NCBI GenBank assembly: GCA_004431415.1
Contig: QPMI01000062.1
Coordinates: forward strand, 1 to 64,000
Origin: Cyanophora paradoxa
Lineage: Eukaryota > Glaucocystophyceae > Cyanophorales > Cyanophoraceae
Reading direction: 5' to 3'
Length of the DNA stretch: 64,000 nt
A program made the position numbers and the translations under genes. Of this stretch, positions 33,539 to 43,384 are shown piece after piece; the first letter of the stretch is position 1; each line of letters begins with the position of its first letter. Under the pieces are notes generated by a model that did not search any database, was not told the origin of the DNA, and worked only from the letters and a program-made list of their open reading frames with translations.

Positions 33539-36500
33539 TCACTTCTTGCGCTTGGAGGCCGAGGAGCCGGAGGCGGAGGCGGCGTCGGATGGCGAGTACG
33601 GGGCCCCCGCGCTCCCGCTGGGGGCCGGCGAGCTGCCCGGCGAGTAGGCCGGCGAGCTCGGGCTGTAGGACGGCGTGCCCGGCGTGTAGCCCCCAGCCGC
33701 GGGGCTCGCCCCGGCGCCCGTCGGGCTGTGGCAGTGTGAGCGCGCGGCGACGGGGGGAGCAGGGGCGGGGCGGACCTGTACGCGGAGCCGGAGGCCTGGC
33801 CGGGCGAGTAGGCGGGGCTGCTCCCCGCGGGGCTCGGGCCGCTGTACGAGGCGCTGGCCGAGGGCGAGTAGGCCGGGCTCGACGGGCTGTACGACGGGCT
33901 GCTCGGGCTGCGCGCGCCGCTCAGCCGCGCGCCGGCGCAAAGCGCGGAGGCAGGGCGGGGGGGTGGCGGACCTGTAGCTGGGCGAGGTCGGGCTGTAGCT
34001 GGGAGAGGTCGGGGAGTAGGAGGGGGAGGTAGGGCTGTAGGAGGGCGAGTTCGGGCTGTACGAGGGGGAGGTGGGGCTGTAGGACGGGGAGGTGGGCGAG
34101 TAGGAGGGTGATGTCGGGGAGTAGGAGGGCGACGTGGGGCTGTAGGACGGGGAGGTGGGGCTGTACGAGGGGGAGGTGGGCGAGTAGCTGGGCGAGGTGG
34201 GCGAGTACGAGGGGGACGTCGGGGAGTAGGAGGGGGACGTTGGGGAGTACGAGGGCGAGGTCGGGGAGTAGGAGGGCGAGGTGGGCGAGTAGCCCGGCGA
34301 GGTGGGCGAGTACGAGGGCGAGTTGGGGCTGTACGAGGGGGAGTTGGGGCTGTAGCCGGGGGAGGCGACGCCGTAGCCCGGGCTGGTGGGGCTGTACGTG
34401 GGCGAGCCGTACCCCGCCCCGCCGGGGCTCCCCGGCTGGTACTGCGGCGAGTGCGGCGAGAGCATGGGGCTGAAGGCGGCGACGTAGGGGCTCTGCGCGT
34501 TGAAGGGGCTGAACTGGCCCTCGAAGGGCGTGTTGGGGCCGGGCGAGTTGCCGCCGAGGTGCGGGGTCATGCCCGAGTCGTAGGGGGTCATCTGCGGGCT
34601 CCGCCCGGGGCTCTCGGAGGCGAAGAACTCGGGGGCGCCGCCCTCGCCGACGCCGGGGCCCTCGACGGCGTTGGAGAGGGCGTCGACGTTGAGGAGCATG
34701 TCGAACGAGGCGGTGCCGAGGCGCGCGAGCTGCCCCAGCATGATGTTCTGCGTCACCCCCCGGCAGTTGTCCGCCTCTGAGAAGACCGACGCGTCGTTGA
34801 GGATGTCCACCGTCTCCTCGAAGGAGGAGCGCATGAGCGGGCCCGTGGAGATGCGGTTGATGCCGTGGCGGGTGATGGACATGAGGTAGCCGCGGCAGGT
34901 CATCACGTCGGCGAGGGTGGAGAGGTGGCGGTAGTTGACGTAGTTGCCGTCGAACTCGATGACGCCGCGCAGCTCCTTGAGCAGCGCCGCGCGCACCGCC
35001 TCGATGCCGAGCACCTGGATCACCTCCACGATGTCGTTGGAGATGGTGCGCGTGTGGTCGACGCCCTCCATCGACATGATCCGCAGCAGGTTCGTCCCCT
35101 CCGCGTCCAGCACGTACTCCGTGTGGTACTTGTACTTCCCGTTCCTGTCCGGCTTCTGCTCGAGGCGAGGGGGGCCGGTCAGGCCGGCCGGGGCGGCGGG
35201 GCGGAGCGGGGGCGGCGGGGCGGACCTTGTACTTGTACTCGCGCATGAAGACCTTCTTGATGTCGGGGATGCCCTTGAGGGTGAGCTTGTTGAGGAGGTT
35301 CGCCTCGATCTGCTTCAGGAACTCGAGGCCGTCCTCGCCCGTGCTCGCCTCCTCGCCCAGCTCCTTGCTCGCCTCCTCCGCGTTCTTCACGCGGATGCGG
35401 AGGATGAGCTGGTCGGCGTTGTCGTCGTTGTAGATGACGTGCAGGTCGTTGCCGAACTCGGCCGAGATCTTCTCGTCGATGTCCGCCATGGAGAGCTTCT
35501 TGTCGACCATCATCTCGCGGTTGAGCTCGATGCGGAGCAGCCAGGGGCTCATCTTGTCGAACTGCAGGTCCTCGTCGGGCATCTCGTAGTACGCCTGCAC
35601 GAACTCCTTGTCCTCCGGGACGACCGTCTCCTGCGGGTTCGGGTCGAAGTAGATCTCCGTCGCCGCCGTCACCGTCCGCAGCGTCGTGTGCTCCAGCTCG
35701 CACTGCACCAGCTTCGCGTGCTCCGCCTTCTTCTCCAGGCTCATCTCCCCCTCCGGGTTCGTCAGGTTGTCCTTGGGGTACGCGATGAAGATGGTCGTGA
35801 GGGGCGTCTTGAGCTTCTTGGCGATGTTGATGATCTCGCGGAGGCGCGGCACGCCGAGGGTGACGTTCTTGGCGGAGACACCGGCGTAGTGGAAGGTGTT
35901 GAGGGTCATCTGCGTCGCCGGCTCGCCGATCGACTGCGCCGCGATGGCCCCGACCATCTCGCCCGGGTGCGCGATCGCCTGGTTGAAGCGCGACTCGATC
36001 TCACCTGCGCGCGCCCGCCGTGAGCCCGCGCCGGGGCGGGGCGGGGCCGGCGGGGGGGCGGCGGGGGGCGCACCGAGGAGCCACACGAAGGCGTCGGTGG
36101 AGAGGCGGTACTCGGCGAGGACGCGCTTGGTGGCGAGCGTGGAGCGCAGGTGGATTTTGAAGAGGCGCGTCGCGTTCTCCTGTGCCTCGCGCGACAGCGA
36201 GTCGTCCCCCGCGATCACCACCAGCTCCCGCGCCAGTTTCTGCGCAGGGGCGCCCGGGGTCGGCGCGCGGCGCGCAGCGCGCGGGGGCCCCGAGGGGCGG
36301 GGCGGGCGCACGTCGACGCCCTCGAGGATCTGGTCGGGGTGGAGGTCGGAGGGCTTCGAGGTGTCGACCTTGTAGATCTTCTGGGCGTTCCAGATGAGGC
36401 GCTTGAGGTTGACGGGGAGGTGGACGGCGCTCTCCCCCGAGGTGACGATCTCGGAGCGGAGGAGCTCGCGGTCGCGGAGGAGCTGCTCGAACTCCTTGTC

Positions 36501-39500
36501 GAGCTGGTGGCGGATGACGGCCGAGCCGCGCATCTCGGCGGCGACGTCGGGGTCGAGGAAGCCCTGCCCGAAGTTGCGGTCGTCGAGGTTCAGGCGGAAC
36601 CGCTTCTCCATCTCCTTGTCGTCCAGCTCCAGGCTGTCCAGCCGCTGGCCCTCGATGAACTCGCCGGCCATGCCGTCCTCGCCGTACAGGAACTGGATGA
36701 TGTCGCCCATGCTGTTCCGCGTCGTGTTGTCGTAGTGCACCATCACGTCCTCCATCGCCTTGATCAGGCGGCGCTGGATGTAGCCCGTCTCCGACGTCTT
36801 GACGGCCGTGTCGATGAGCCCCTCGCGGCCTCCCATGGCGTGGAAGAAGAACTCCTGCGGCGTGAGGCCGCGGAGGTACGAGTTCTCGACGAAGCCGCGC
36901 GACTCCGGGCCGTAGTCGTCCTTGGTGAAGTGCGGGAGGGTGCGGTTGCGGAAGCCGAAGGGGATGCGCTTCCCCTCGACGTTCTGCTGGCCCACGCAGG
37001 CGACCATCTGCGAGATGTTGATGAAGGAGCCCTTGCTCCCGCTCGTCACCATCGTCTTCACGTTGTTGGAGCGCTGCAGGGAGCCCTGGGCCGTCTTGCC
37101 GGCGGCGTCACGGGCCTGGTTGAGCGCGCGGTTGACCTTGTTCTCGAACGACTCGAGGAAGGAGCGGCCGGGCTGCAGCTCCATCTTGCCCTGCTGCGCC
37201 TGCATGATCACGGCGTCGACCTCCTCCTTGGCCTTGCGCAGCGTGCTGTTGATGCTCTCCATCGTCATGGCGTCGGCGATCGTGTCTCCGATGCCCACCG
37301 AGAAGCCGACGTTGATGAGCCAGTTGTTGATCACCTTCTGGGTCATGTTGAAGAAGATGCGCGCCGTGTCCGGCCCGTGCTCGTTCATGATCACGTGGAT
37401 GAGCGAGCCGGCCGACGTGCCCAGCGTGCGCTTGCAGACGATGCCGCAGAGGAGCTCGCCGTTCTCGATGCGGACCTGCGTGTCGCCGGGGGAGATGTCC
37501 GTCGACTCGCCGTCGGGGTGCGTGGAGTGGAAGCGGATGATGTTGACGTTGGGGAGGAAGGTGGAGAAGAGCTGCTTGCCGGACCAGCGGGGGCCCTTGG
37601 GGCTCTTGACGATGGCGGGGATGGGGAGGCGCCCGTCGAACGAGTCGAGGTGCATCACGATGTTCATGATGTTGTCCCGCTCGATGAACGTGTCCCGCAG
37701 CGTCATCTTCTGCGCCGCCATCAGCGTGTCCTGCGCAGCCCCCCGTGTCAGCGACAGCGGCGCTCGGCGAGCGCTCCGCGGGGAGCTCGCCTGCACGATG
37801 CCCATGACGGGGCGGTTGGACTGGGGCGAGACGATCTGGCGCGGCACGGCAATGATCTCGGAGGCCTCGGCGCGCGTCTCGAAGCTCTGGGGCACGTGCA
37901 AGTTCATTTCGTCGCCTGCACGGGCGGTCAGCGCGGGGGCGGAACGCGGGGGGCGGGAGGAGGAGGGACGGGCCATCGAAGTCTGCGTTGTAGGGGCTCG
38001 TGACGGAGAGGTTCAGGCGGAATGTGGAGTAGGGCATGACCTGCGCGCCGGCCCGCGTCAGACGAGGGCCGCCAGGCGCGCTCAGGCGGGATGCGCGCCT
38101 TGATGCGGTGGGCCATGATGGACATTTTGTGAAGGGACGGCTGCCGGTTGAAGAGCACGTAGTCGCCATCCTGCGCCTCGTCAGACCTCCGTCCGGCTGG
38201 CCCCGCGGCACACCGGCGGACCTGGATGTGGCGCTCGACCCTGTACCCCGGCTCCAAGTGCAGGTCGCTCGCCTTCGGCACGTAGCGCAGATCGAAGCTG
38301 CGGCGCTGTCGGCAACGCGCCCAGTCGCAAGAGGAGCCGCACGCGCTCACCGAGTGCCGTCCGAGCGGATGATGTAGCGGGCTCCGGGGTACTCGGTCGG
38401 GCCCGCTCGGATCAACTGGTACATCCTGCGATCGATGGAGGTTAGCAAGCATGACAACGAGGGGCCAGGGGCTAGGAAGCGCTGCTAGTCCCGGGGCGGA
38501 TCAGTTGCAAGAGTAAAGGAGTCGATCACAATGGATCAGAAACTTAGTACGAGATTTTGCGATTGGTCTCATCATATTGGCGCGCGGGAATGGGCATTGT
38601 GTATGGCTGCATCCGCACCGGTCCATGTTGTACGGGGTAACGATCTCCGGGGTAGTGAGGTTGAGCGCAATCGAACGCGGAACGCCGACCTGCGCGGGGC
38701 CGGTCGCACACCGCGCGGTATACTGGCCAAGCGGGCCGGACCTGATCGATGCCGAGATTGGGGTCGGCCGTGATGACAGTACGGGCGCTGAAGTCGACGC
38801 GCTTCCCCATCAGATTGCCGCGGATGCGGCCCTCCTTGCCCTTGAGGCGCTGGCAGATTGACTTGAGGGCACGCCCCGACCGCTGCTGGGCGGGAGGGAT
38901 GCCAGGCAGCTCGTTGTCCATGTAAGTCGCGATGTGATACTGCCCGCGCGTCAGAAGAGCTCATGGCTATCGAGAGAAAGCACGCCCATTACCTGCAGCT
39001 GAGTGACGAGCTCGTTTATGTGGTGGGCGGGAGCAGCGTTCTGCTCGTTCTTCCTAAGCTGTGCATTTGCCCTAACGATATCCATCAATTTTGAGGTAAG
39101 GTCGTCCTGCAAGGGGGCGTGAGCAAGATAACTTGAACAAGGAAGCCGAGACAAGGACCTCCGCGCGCTGAACAGAGTTCATTGCGATGCCAGGACGAAC
39201 GGCGGCAGGCGGAACCGGAAGGTGCGTGATGCAGAACCAGTCCGGGCGCGCCCAGCGGGGATCCAGGCCCATATGCCTGCAATCCTCATCGCTGATTCTC
39301 TTAAATATGTTATAAACCTGGAGACGACGTCGGAAGCAGAAGAACGGGAAAGGGCATGATGCTTCGAACCTGTTCAGGCATAAGAATGATCTTCTTCTCC
39401 TGGTTCTCGTCCAAAGTTTTCTTGAACTCGGCAGTGAGCTTCAGCCCGTCCTTCATGATCTTCGGCTGAGGATTGCCGCATCCGACGCGCCTGCAACGCA

Positions 39501-40166
39501 AAGAGATTCTAAGCGAACGCGACGAAGGCGCATCAGCGGCAACCCACTCACTTGGGCACGCCAGCCTTGTCGGCGGCCGCTGGGTCAAGGGAGACGTTCA
39601 TGTCGAGCTCCTCACCGCCCTCGCACATGGACTTCGACTTGCAGATGTCCATGACAGCCCGCAGCTTCGCTTCCGGGCGCTTGATCCGCTGCGCCGCCTT
39701 GAAGCGCACATCGTTCTGGCGGGACCATCTGACTTCCGGCGCGAAACGCAAGCGCGCGTTCTCGCTACCTTGTCGCAGAGGATCTTCGAACAGTTGAAGC
39801 ACACACAGCGGAGAACTTTCAGGATGGTGTTGAGGAAGCCGATGTGAAAGACAGGCTTCGCGAGCTCCAGATGGCCGAAATGACCAGGGCACTCCTGCAT
39901 TGTGCCTTGGCAAGTCTGGCACTTGTACTGCTTGTCGATGCTGCCCATGCGAGGGTCCATGAGCCCGCCGAGCTTCGGGCGCCCCGCCTCGAAGCACTCC
40001 GGGAACTCAATCTTCGCGACAGACATCCGCCGCTACACGAACGCGTTACCGCTGTGATTCCTAAGAGGCGAAGGGTGCTCACGACTTCATCGGGCGAGAG
40101 AACGCCGAACTGGATCTCTCGCACACGCTTCAGCTCGGCCGGGCTGAACGGATAGACGGTCGCCAT
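33539..40166 (-). CDS. RPB1: RNA polymerase II largest subunit RPB1
   Basis: Catalytic subunit of nuclear Pol II. The start at 40166 gives [20 protein letters not shown]; the clamp zinc site follows ([19 protein letters not shown], then [13 protein letters not shown]). [39 protein letters not shown] and the active-site [19 protein letters not shown] (three Mg-binding Asp, split by a GC-AG intron) are present. So are the bridge-helix area, with [20 protein letters not shown], the trigger-loop region [27 protein letters not shown], and the C-terminal core, with [20 protein letters not shown]. The tail is a long CTD of near-canonical YSPTSPS heptads (about 33800-34420), some YSPNSPS, ending [11 protein letters not shown] at 33539. 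More than a dozen exons; the 3' two-thirds is nearly continuous while the first 2.2 kb is cut into small exons. Confidence 0.97.
33800..34420 (-). repeat. RPB1 C-terminal heptad (CTD) repeats
   Basis: Tandem 21-bp units encoding YSPTSPS with few changes (N at position 4, G at 7), interrupted by one intron near 33905-33970. A phospho-regulated platform for capping, splicing and 3' processing factors. Confidence 0.95.
37916..37973 (-). other. GC-AG intron splitting the RPB1 active-site motif
   Basis: The invariant NADFDGDEMN motif fixes the join: the exon ends GATG at 37974, the intron opens GCCCGT and closes TGCAG, and the next exon begins GCGACGAAATG. Length 58 nt. A GT donor three bases later would insert a residue into the Mg-binding loop, so GC is the only workable donor. 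Confidence 0.85.
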
Positions 40167-40568
40167 CTGCGAGAATTGGCGTTCACGTGAGTTCAGCGCG
40201 TCGTCCGGTGCGGGCGCCGCGCGGCGAAGGCGATGTGAACGCGCTTTCGTCCTCCGCGTCGCCCGCGAACGCACGAACCTTGGCGGACTGTCCCCCGCGT
40301 TACGCGGGTAACGTGCGAGTAGGCCTGCTTGCGCTCGGCTGGTTCCAAGAGCCGATCGATGCGGCGACCCAAATTTCAGGTAGCCCCCTCGACTGACTTC
40401 GGACTTCCAACTGGGCTCCGGAGCCAGCAACCCACGAGAATCTGAGCCCACTCGCTCAGATCAGCAGTCGAGGCCACGCAGAACGCGTTCCATGCGCTAG
40501 CGGCCGAGTTCCAGCGCGCTCGCTTCGTCCGCCAACGCGACCGACCTGGGTCGGCCACGGTGTGGAAA
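40167..40568. promoter_or_regulatory. Divergent promoter region, RPB1 and DHHC gene
   Basis: About 400 bases between the RPB1 start and the proposed first exon of the DHHC gene. Mixed GC. No ORF I can support and no TATA box. Confidence 0.4.
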
Positions 40569-42157
40569 ATGTTTCGAATCACGTGCCTGCAAGGGTGCGC
40601 AACCTTTGCTGCGCGTCGGTCGCGCTACGGGGCTGGGGTCGGTTTTGCTGGCGGGCGTTAAGCAACGCTGAGCGGATCCGCCGCTAGCTAGCGAGGAGCG
40701 ACGGCCGCGGCCGGCACGCGCGTCCAATGCGATAGGCAGTTGCTAGCTTTTTGTTCGGACCGCAATCGACCCGCGCGCGTGGGTGGCCGCGAGGGACGCT
40801 GCGCGGCGCGCTCACAGTCCGTCCGCCCTTCGCAGGCTGGTTTGGGTGTTCATCGGCTGGGTGTACACCGTCACCACTATCTATGGCATTATTCACGAAT
40901 TCGGCGTGTCCGTGGTGCGGTCGCGCGCCCCCATCTCTGTGTGTGGCCGGTGTTGACCCTGCCGCCACCGCAGTTCGGCGCCCTGCACTTTATCCTCTAC
41001 ACAGCGCTCTTTGCTCTTATATCTCTGGCATTCGTGCGGTGCTGCTACGCCGACCCGGGCGAGGTGCCGCCAGACACGGGCGTCCCTCTGCGGGACCCCG
41101 AGAGCGGCGACGCGGACGGCGCCACGCGCACTTGCACGAAGTGCCAGCCGCCGCGGATCAAGCCGGCTCGGACGCACCACTGCAGTCACTGCATCAACAG
41201 TTCGGGAACGAAGGGCCGCTGCGTTCTGAAGGTGCGCCGCCACAGCGCGCTCTGTCCTCGCAATGTAGATGGGCGGCGCGCGCGACTGTGCGGGCAGATG
41301 GACCACCACTGCGTGTGGATGGACAACTGCGTGGGGTGGAAGAACCACAAGGCGTTCATCCTGTTCCTGGTGTACGTGACGGTGTGTGAGCGTGGACGCC
41401 GTCTGCAAGGGCGAGCTGCACGGGCTCACCCTCGCCGGCGCCTGCGGCCAGGTGGCGGCGGTGTACAGCTTCGCGCTGCTCGCCTACCGCTTCTCGACCA
41501 TCGTGATGTACATGGGGCCCAGCGAGTTCTCCTCCGCCCCCGCCTCCTTCCTGTCCGCCCTGCCCCCCCCCCCGGCCCCGCCCCCCCGCGCCCCCGCGCC
41601 CCGCCGCCCCCGACGGCCGGCGGCAGGTGGCTGATGGGAGTTGACCTCATGGTTGTGGTGCCGGTGGGGGCGGGGGTGGGGAGCCTGCTCTCCTGGCACT
41701 GCTACCTGATCGCGCGCAACGTGACGACCATCGAGTACCTCGCCGAGGAGGTCAGCCGCCTCGAGGAGGACGGCGGCCGCAAGGACTGGCGCTTCCCCTA
41801 CGGTACCCCCCGCCCTACCCGCCCCGCCTCCCTCGCTGAGGCGCCCGCCCCGCGGGGCAGACGAGGGGAGGGCCAAGAACCTGCGGGAGGTCTTCGGGGA
41901 GGGCCCGTGGTACACCTGGCTCCTCCCCACGCTCGCCCCCGACGTGCCCCTCTCCTACTGGAGCTCCAGGCAGCGAGGTCCGCGCCGCCCCCGCTCCCAT
42001 AGACGGCCGGCCGGCGGTGATCGGGGCGGGCCATGCAGCCGCGCCGGCGGCGCCGCAGCGGACCCCGGGCTCCTACGCGCGTCTCCCCTGACGCGCGCCG
42101 CCCCCGGCAGACACCGCGCCGATTCTAGTCGACGACGAAGAGTTCGAGCGCCGATAG
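40569..42157 (+). CDS. DHHC-type protein S-acyltransferase (palmitoyltransferase)
   Basis: Adds palmitate to cysteines of membrane-associated proteins. The proposed first exon (MFRITCLQG, start 40569) joins in frame to LVWVFIGWVYTVTTIYGII (TM1) at 40836. Then FGALHFILYTALFALISLAF (TM2) and the zinc/catalytic domain TRTCTKCQPPRIKPARTHHC, CINS and, after an intron, MDHHCVWMDNCVGWKNHKAF (active-site DHHC, with Val where Pro is usual). TM3 VAAVYSFALLAYRFSTIVMY and TM4 LMVVVPVGAGVGSLLSWH follow, then TTIEYLAEEV (variant of the TTxE motif). The C-tail KNLREVFGEGPWYTWLLPT, DVPLSYWSS leads to short exons whose joins I could not settle; a frame ending LVDDEEFERR stops at 42157. About eight exons. Confidence 0.85.
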
Positions 42158-42329
42158 CGGCACGCCGGGGCGCGCGCTGCGTGACTCGCTATCGCGCCTT
42201 CCGCATGTACTTTTCACCGCCCCAAACCGAATACCGTATACTTAGGCCTGCGCTGCCCCCTCCCGACCCCCCTTCCCGTAGGCCGTGTCGACCGCCTTCG
42301 ATCACCGAATACTATGCGATGCAGCCGCT
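42158..42329. other. Convergent gap, DHHC and DUF3007-like genes
   Basis: 172 bases between facing stops, lower GC than the genes. No features seen. Confidence 0.35.
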
Positions 42330-43133
42330 CTACTGGGAATCAGAGCCCTTCTTGCGCATCTTCTCCGTGCGCTTCCGCTTCCGCTCCTCGTCCTCCGCCA
42401 CCAGCTTGGTCCACTGCTCGTCCGTCAGCTGCTCGTACCTGCGCGCGGGGCCGGGGTCAGTGCGGCATGCGCCCGCGCTCGCGCAAGGGACGGCACCGCT
42501 TGCGGATGACCTCCTCCTCGTACTCGCGGCGCTGGCGGAAGTAGATGAGGTCGCCGCCCGCCCACTTGGTCAGGTAGCTGGCCGTCCAGCCGAAGACGAC
42601 GAACACGGACACCGCCACTTGCGTCCAGATGCCCGCCTGGATCTCGTCCAGGCCCGCCGCCTGCAGGATGTAGTACAGGCCGAAGCCCGCGACCAGTATG
42701 CTACACGAGAGAACGACCACGCCTGTCCGCGTGTCCAGGAAGCCCGCCTCGCCCTCCTGTGCAGGCGCGCGCATCTCAACTGGCGATTCAAGAGCACAGC
42801 AGCCAGGCGCAGACGTGCACGAGGCCGCGCGTGCACCTCCGAAGGCTCGAAGATCCGGCCGGGGGTCGGCTGCTTCGCGGCACTCGGCACGCGGATGGGA
42901 TTCACGCTAGTGGTGGGCTGCTCGGACTGTTCTCCGTCATTGCCGGCCTCCGCGTCGTTCCGGATGTGGAAAGTTCTCCGGCTAACGAGTGCGCGCGGCT
43001 CGGCGTGGCACCGGAACTGCACAGCTGGCCGCCGCAGACTGTGATGTGCGCGCTGGCTAGCTGTGTGCGGAATCACGGGGGCCCGCAGCTGGGCCGGCGT
43101 GCTGAGCGCGACTGTGAATCCGAGCGCGGCCAT
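42330..43133 (-). CDS. Plastid-targeted two-TM protein, DUF3007-like
   Basis: The start MAALGFTVALSTPAQLRAP (ATG at 43133) begins a transit peptide with Phe at position 6. After an intron comes EGEAGFLDTRTGVVVLSCSI, two membrane segments (VVVLSCSILVAGFGLYYIL and WTQVAVSVFVVFGWTASYL) around the loop QAAGLDEIQAGIW, then GGDLIYFRQRREYEEEVIR and a last exon YEQLTDEQWTKLVAEDEE, ending GSDSQ at 42330. The order GLDxxxAGIW, GWxxxYL, (M/L)xYxxQxxxYEExxxxKRxExLT matches my memory of the cyanobacterial/plastid DUF3007 family, thylakoid or envelope proteins of unknown role. Three or more exons, about 200 residues with leader. Inherited from the plastid ancestor by inference. Confidence 0.75.
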
Positions 43134-43384
43134 GCTGCGAAAGCGTGTCAGCGAGTCGCGCTAGCGCAGCGGCACCGGCGGGCGCCGCACCTGCGACGAC
43201 TTCTGCCGCGAAGTTCTGCGCGACGACGGGTACGGGATTGAGAAAGTTGCACCAAAAGCGAAATCACTGCGGATCAGCGTGAAGGCATCCCAACCACTTG
43301 CTCGGCACCGGGATGCAGTGTAGCTAGCGCGAGAAGGCAGAGGACGGCAGCCCAGAGAGCGCGTTTAGCTCTCGGCTCGCCCCT
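43134..43384. promoter_or_regulatory. Divergent promoter region, DUF3007-like and AXDND1-like genes
   Basis: 251 bases between outward starts. TAGCTAGC at 43321-43328 lies 57 bases upstream of the AXDND1-like ATG. Confidence 0.45.

Noticed and set aside
33960-34380. Regular 21-bp repeats that could suggest a satellite or CRISPR array
   Set aside because: They encode the RPB1 heptads in frame, with no spacers.
36150-38003. 617-residue plus-strand open frame
   Set aside because: Exact antisense of the RPB1 core. Its Val/Glu/Leu pattern is what complemented RPB1 codons give.
40569-42157. Val in place of Pro after DHHC as a sign of a dead enzyme
   Set aside because: The catalytic DHHC and all zinc-binding Cys/His are present; that position varies among active enzymes.
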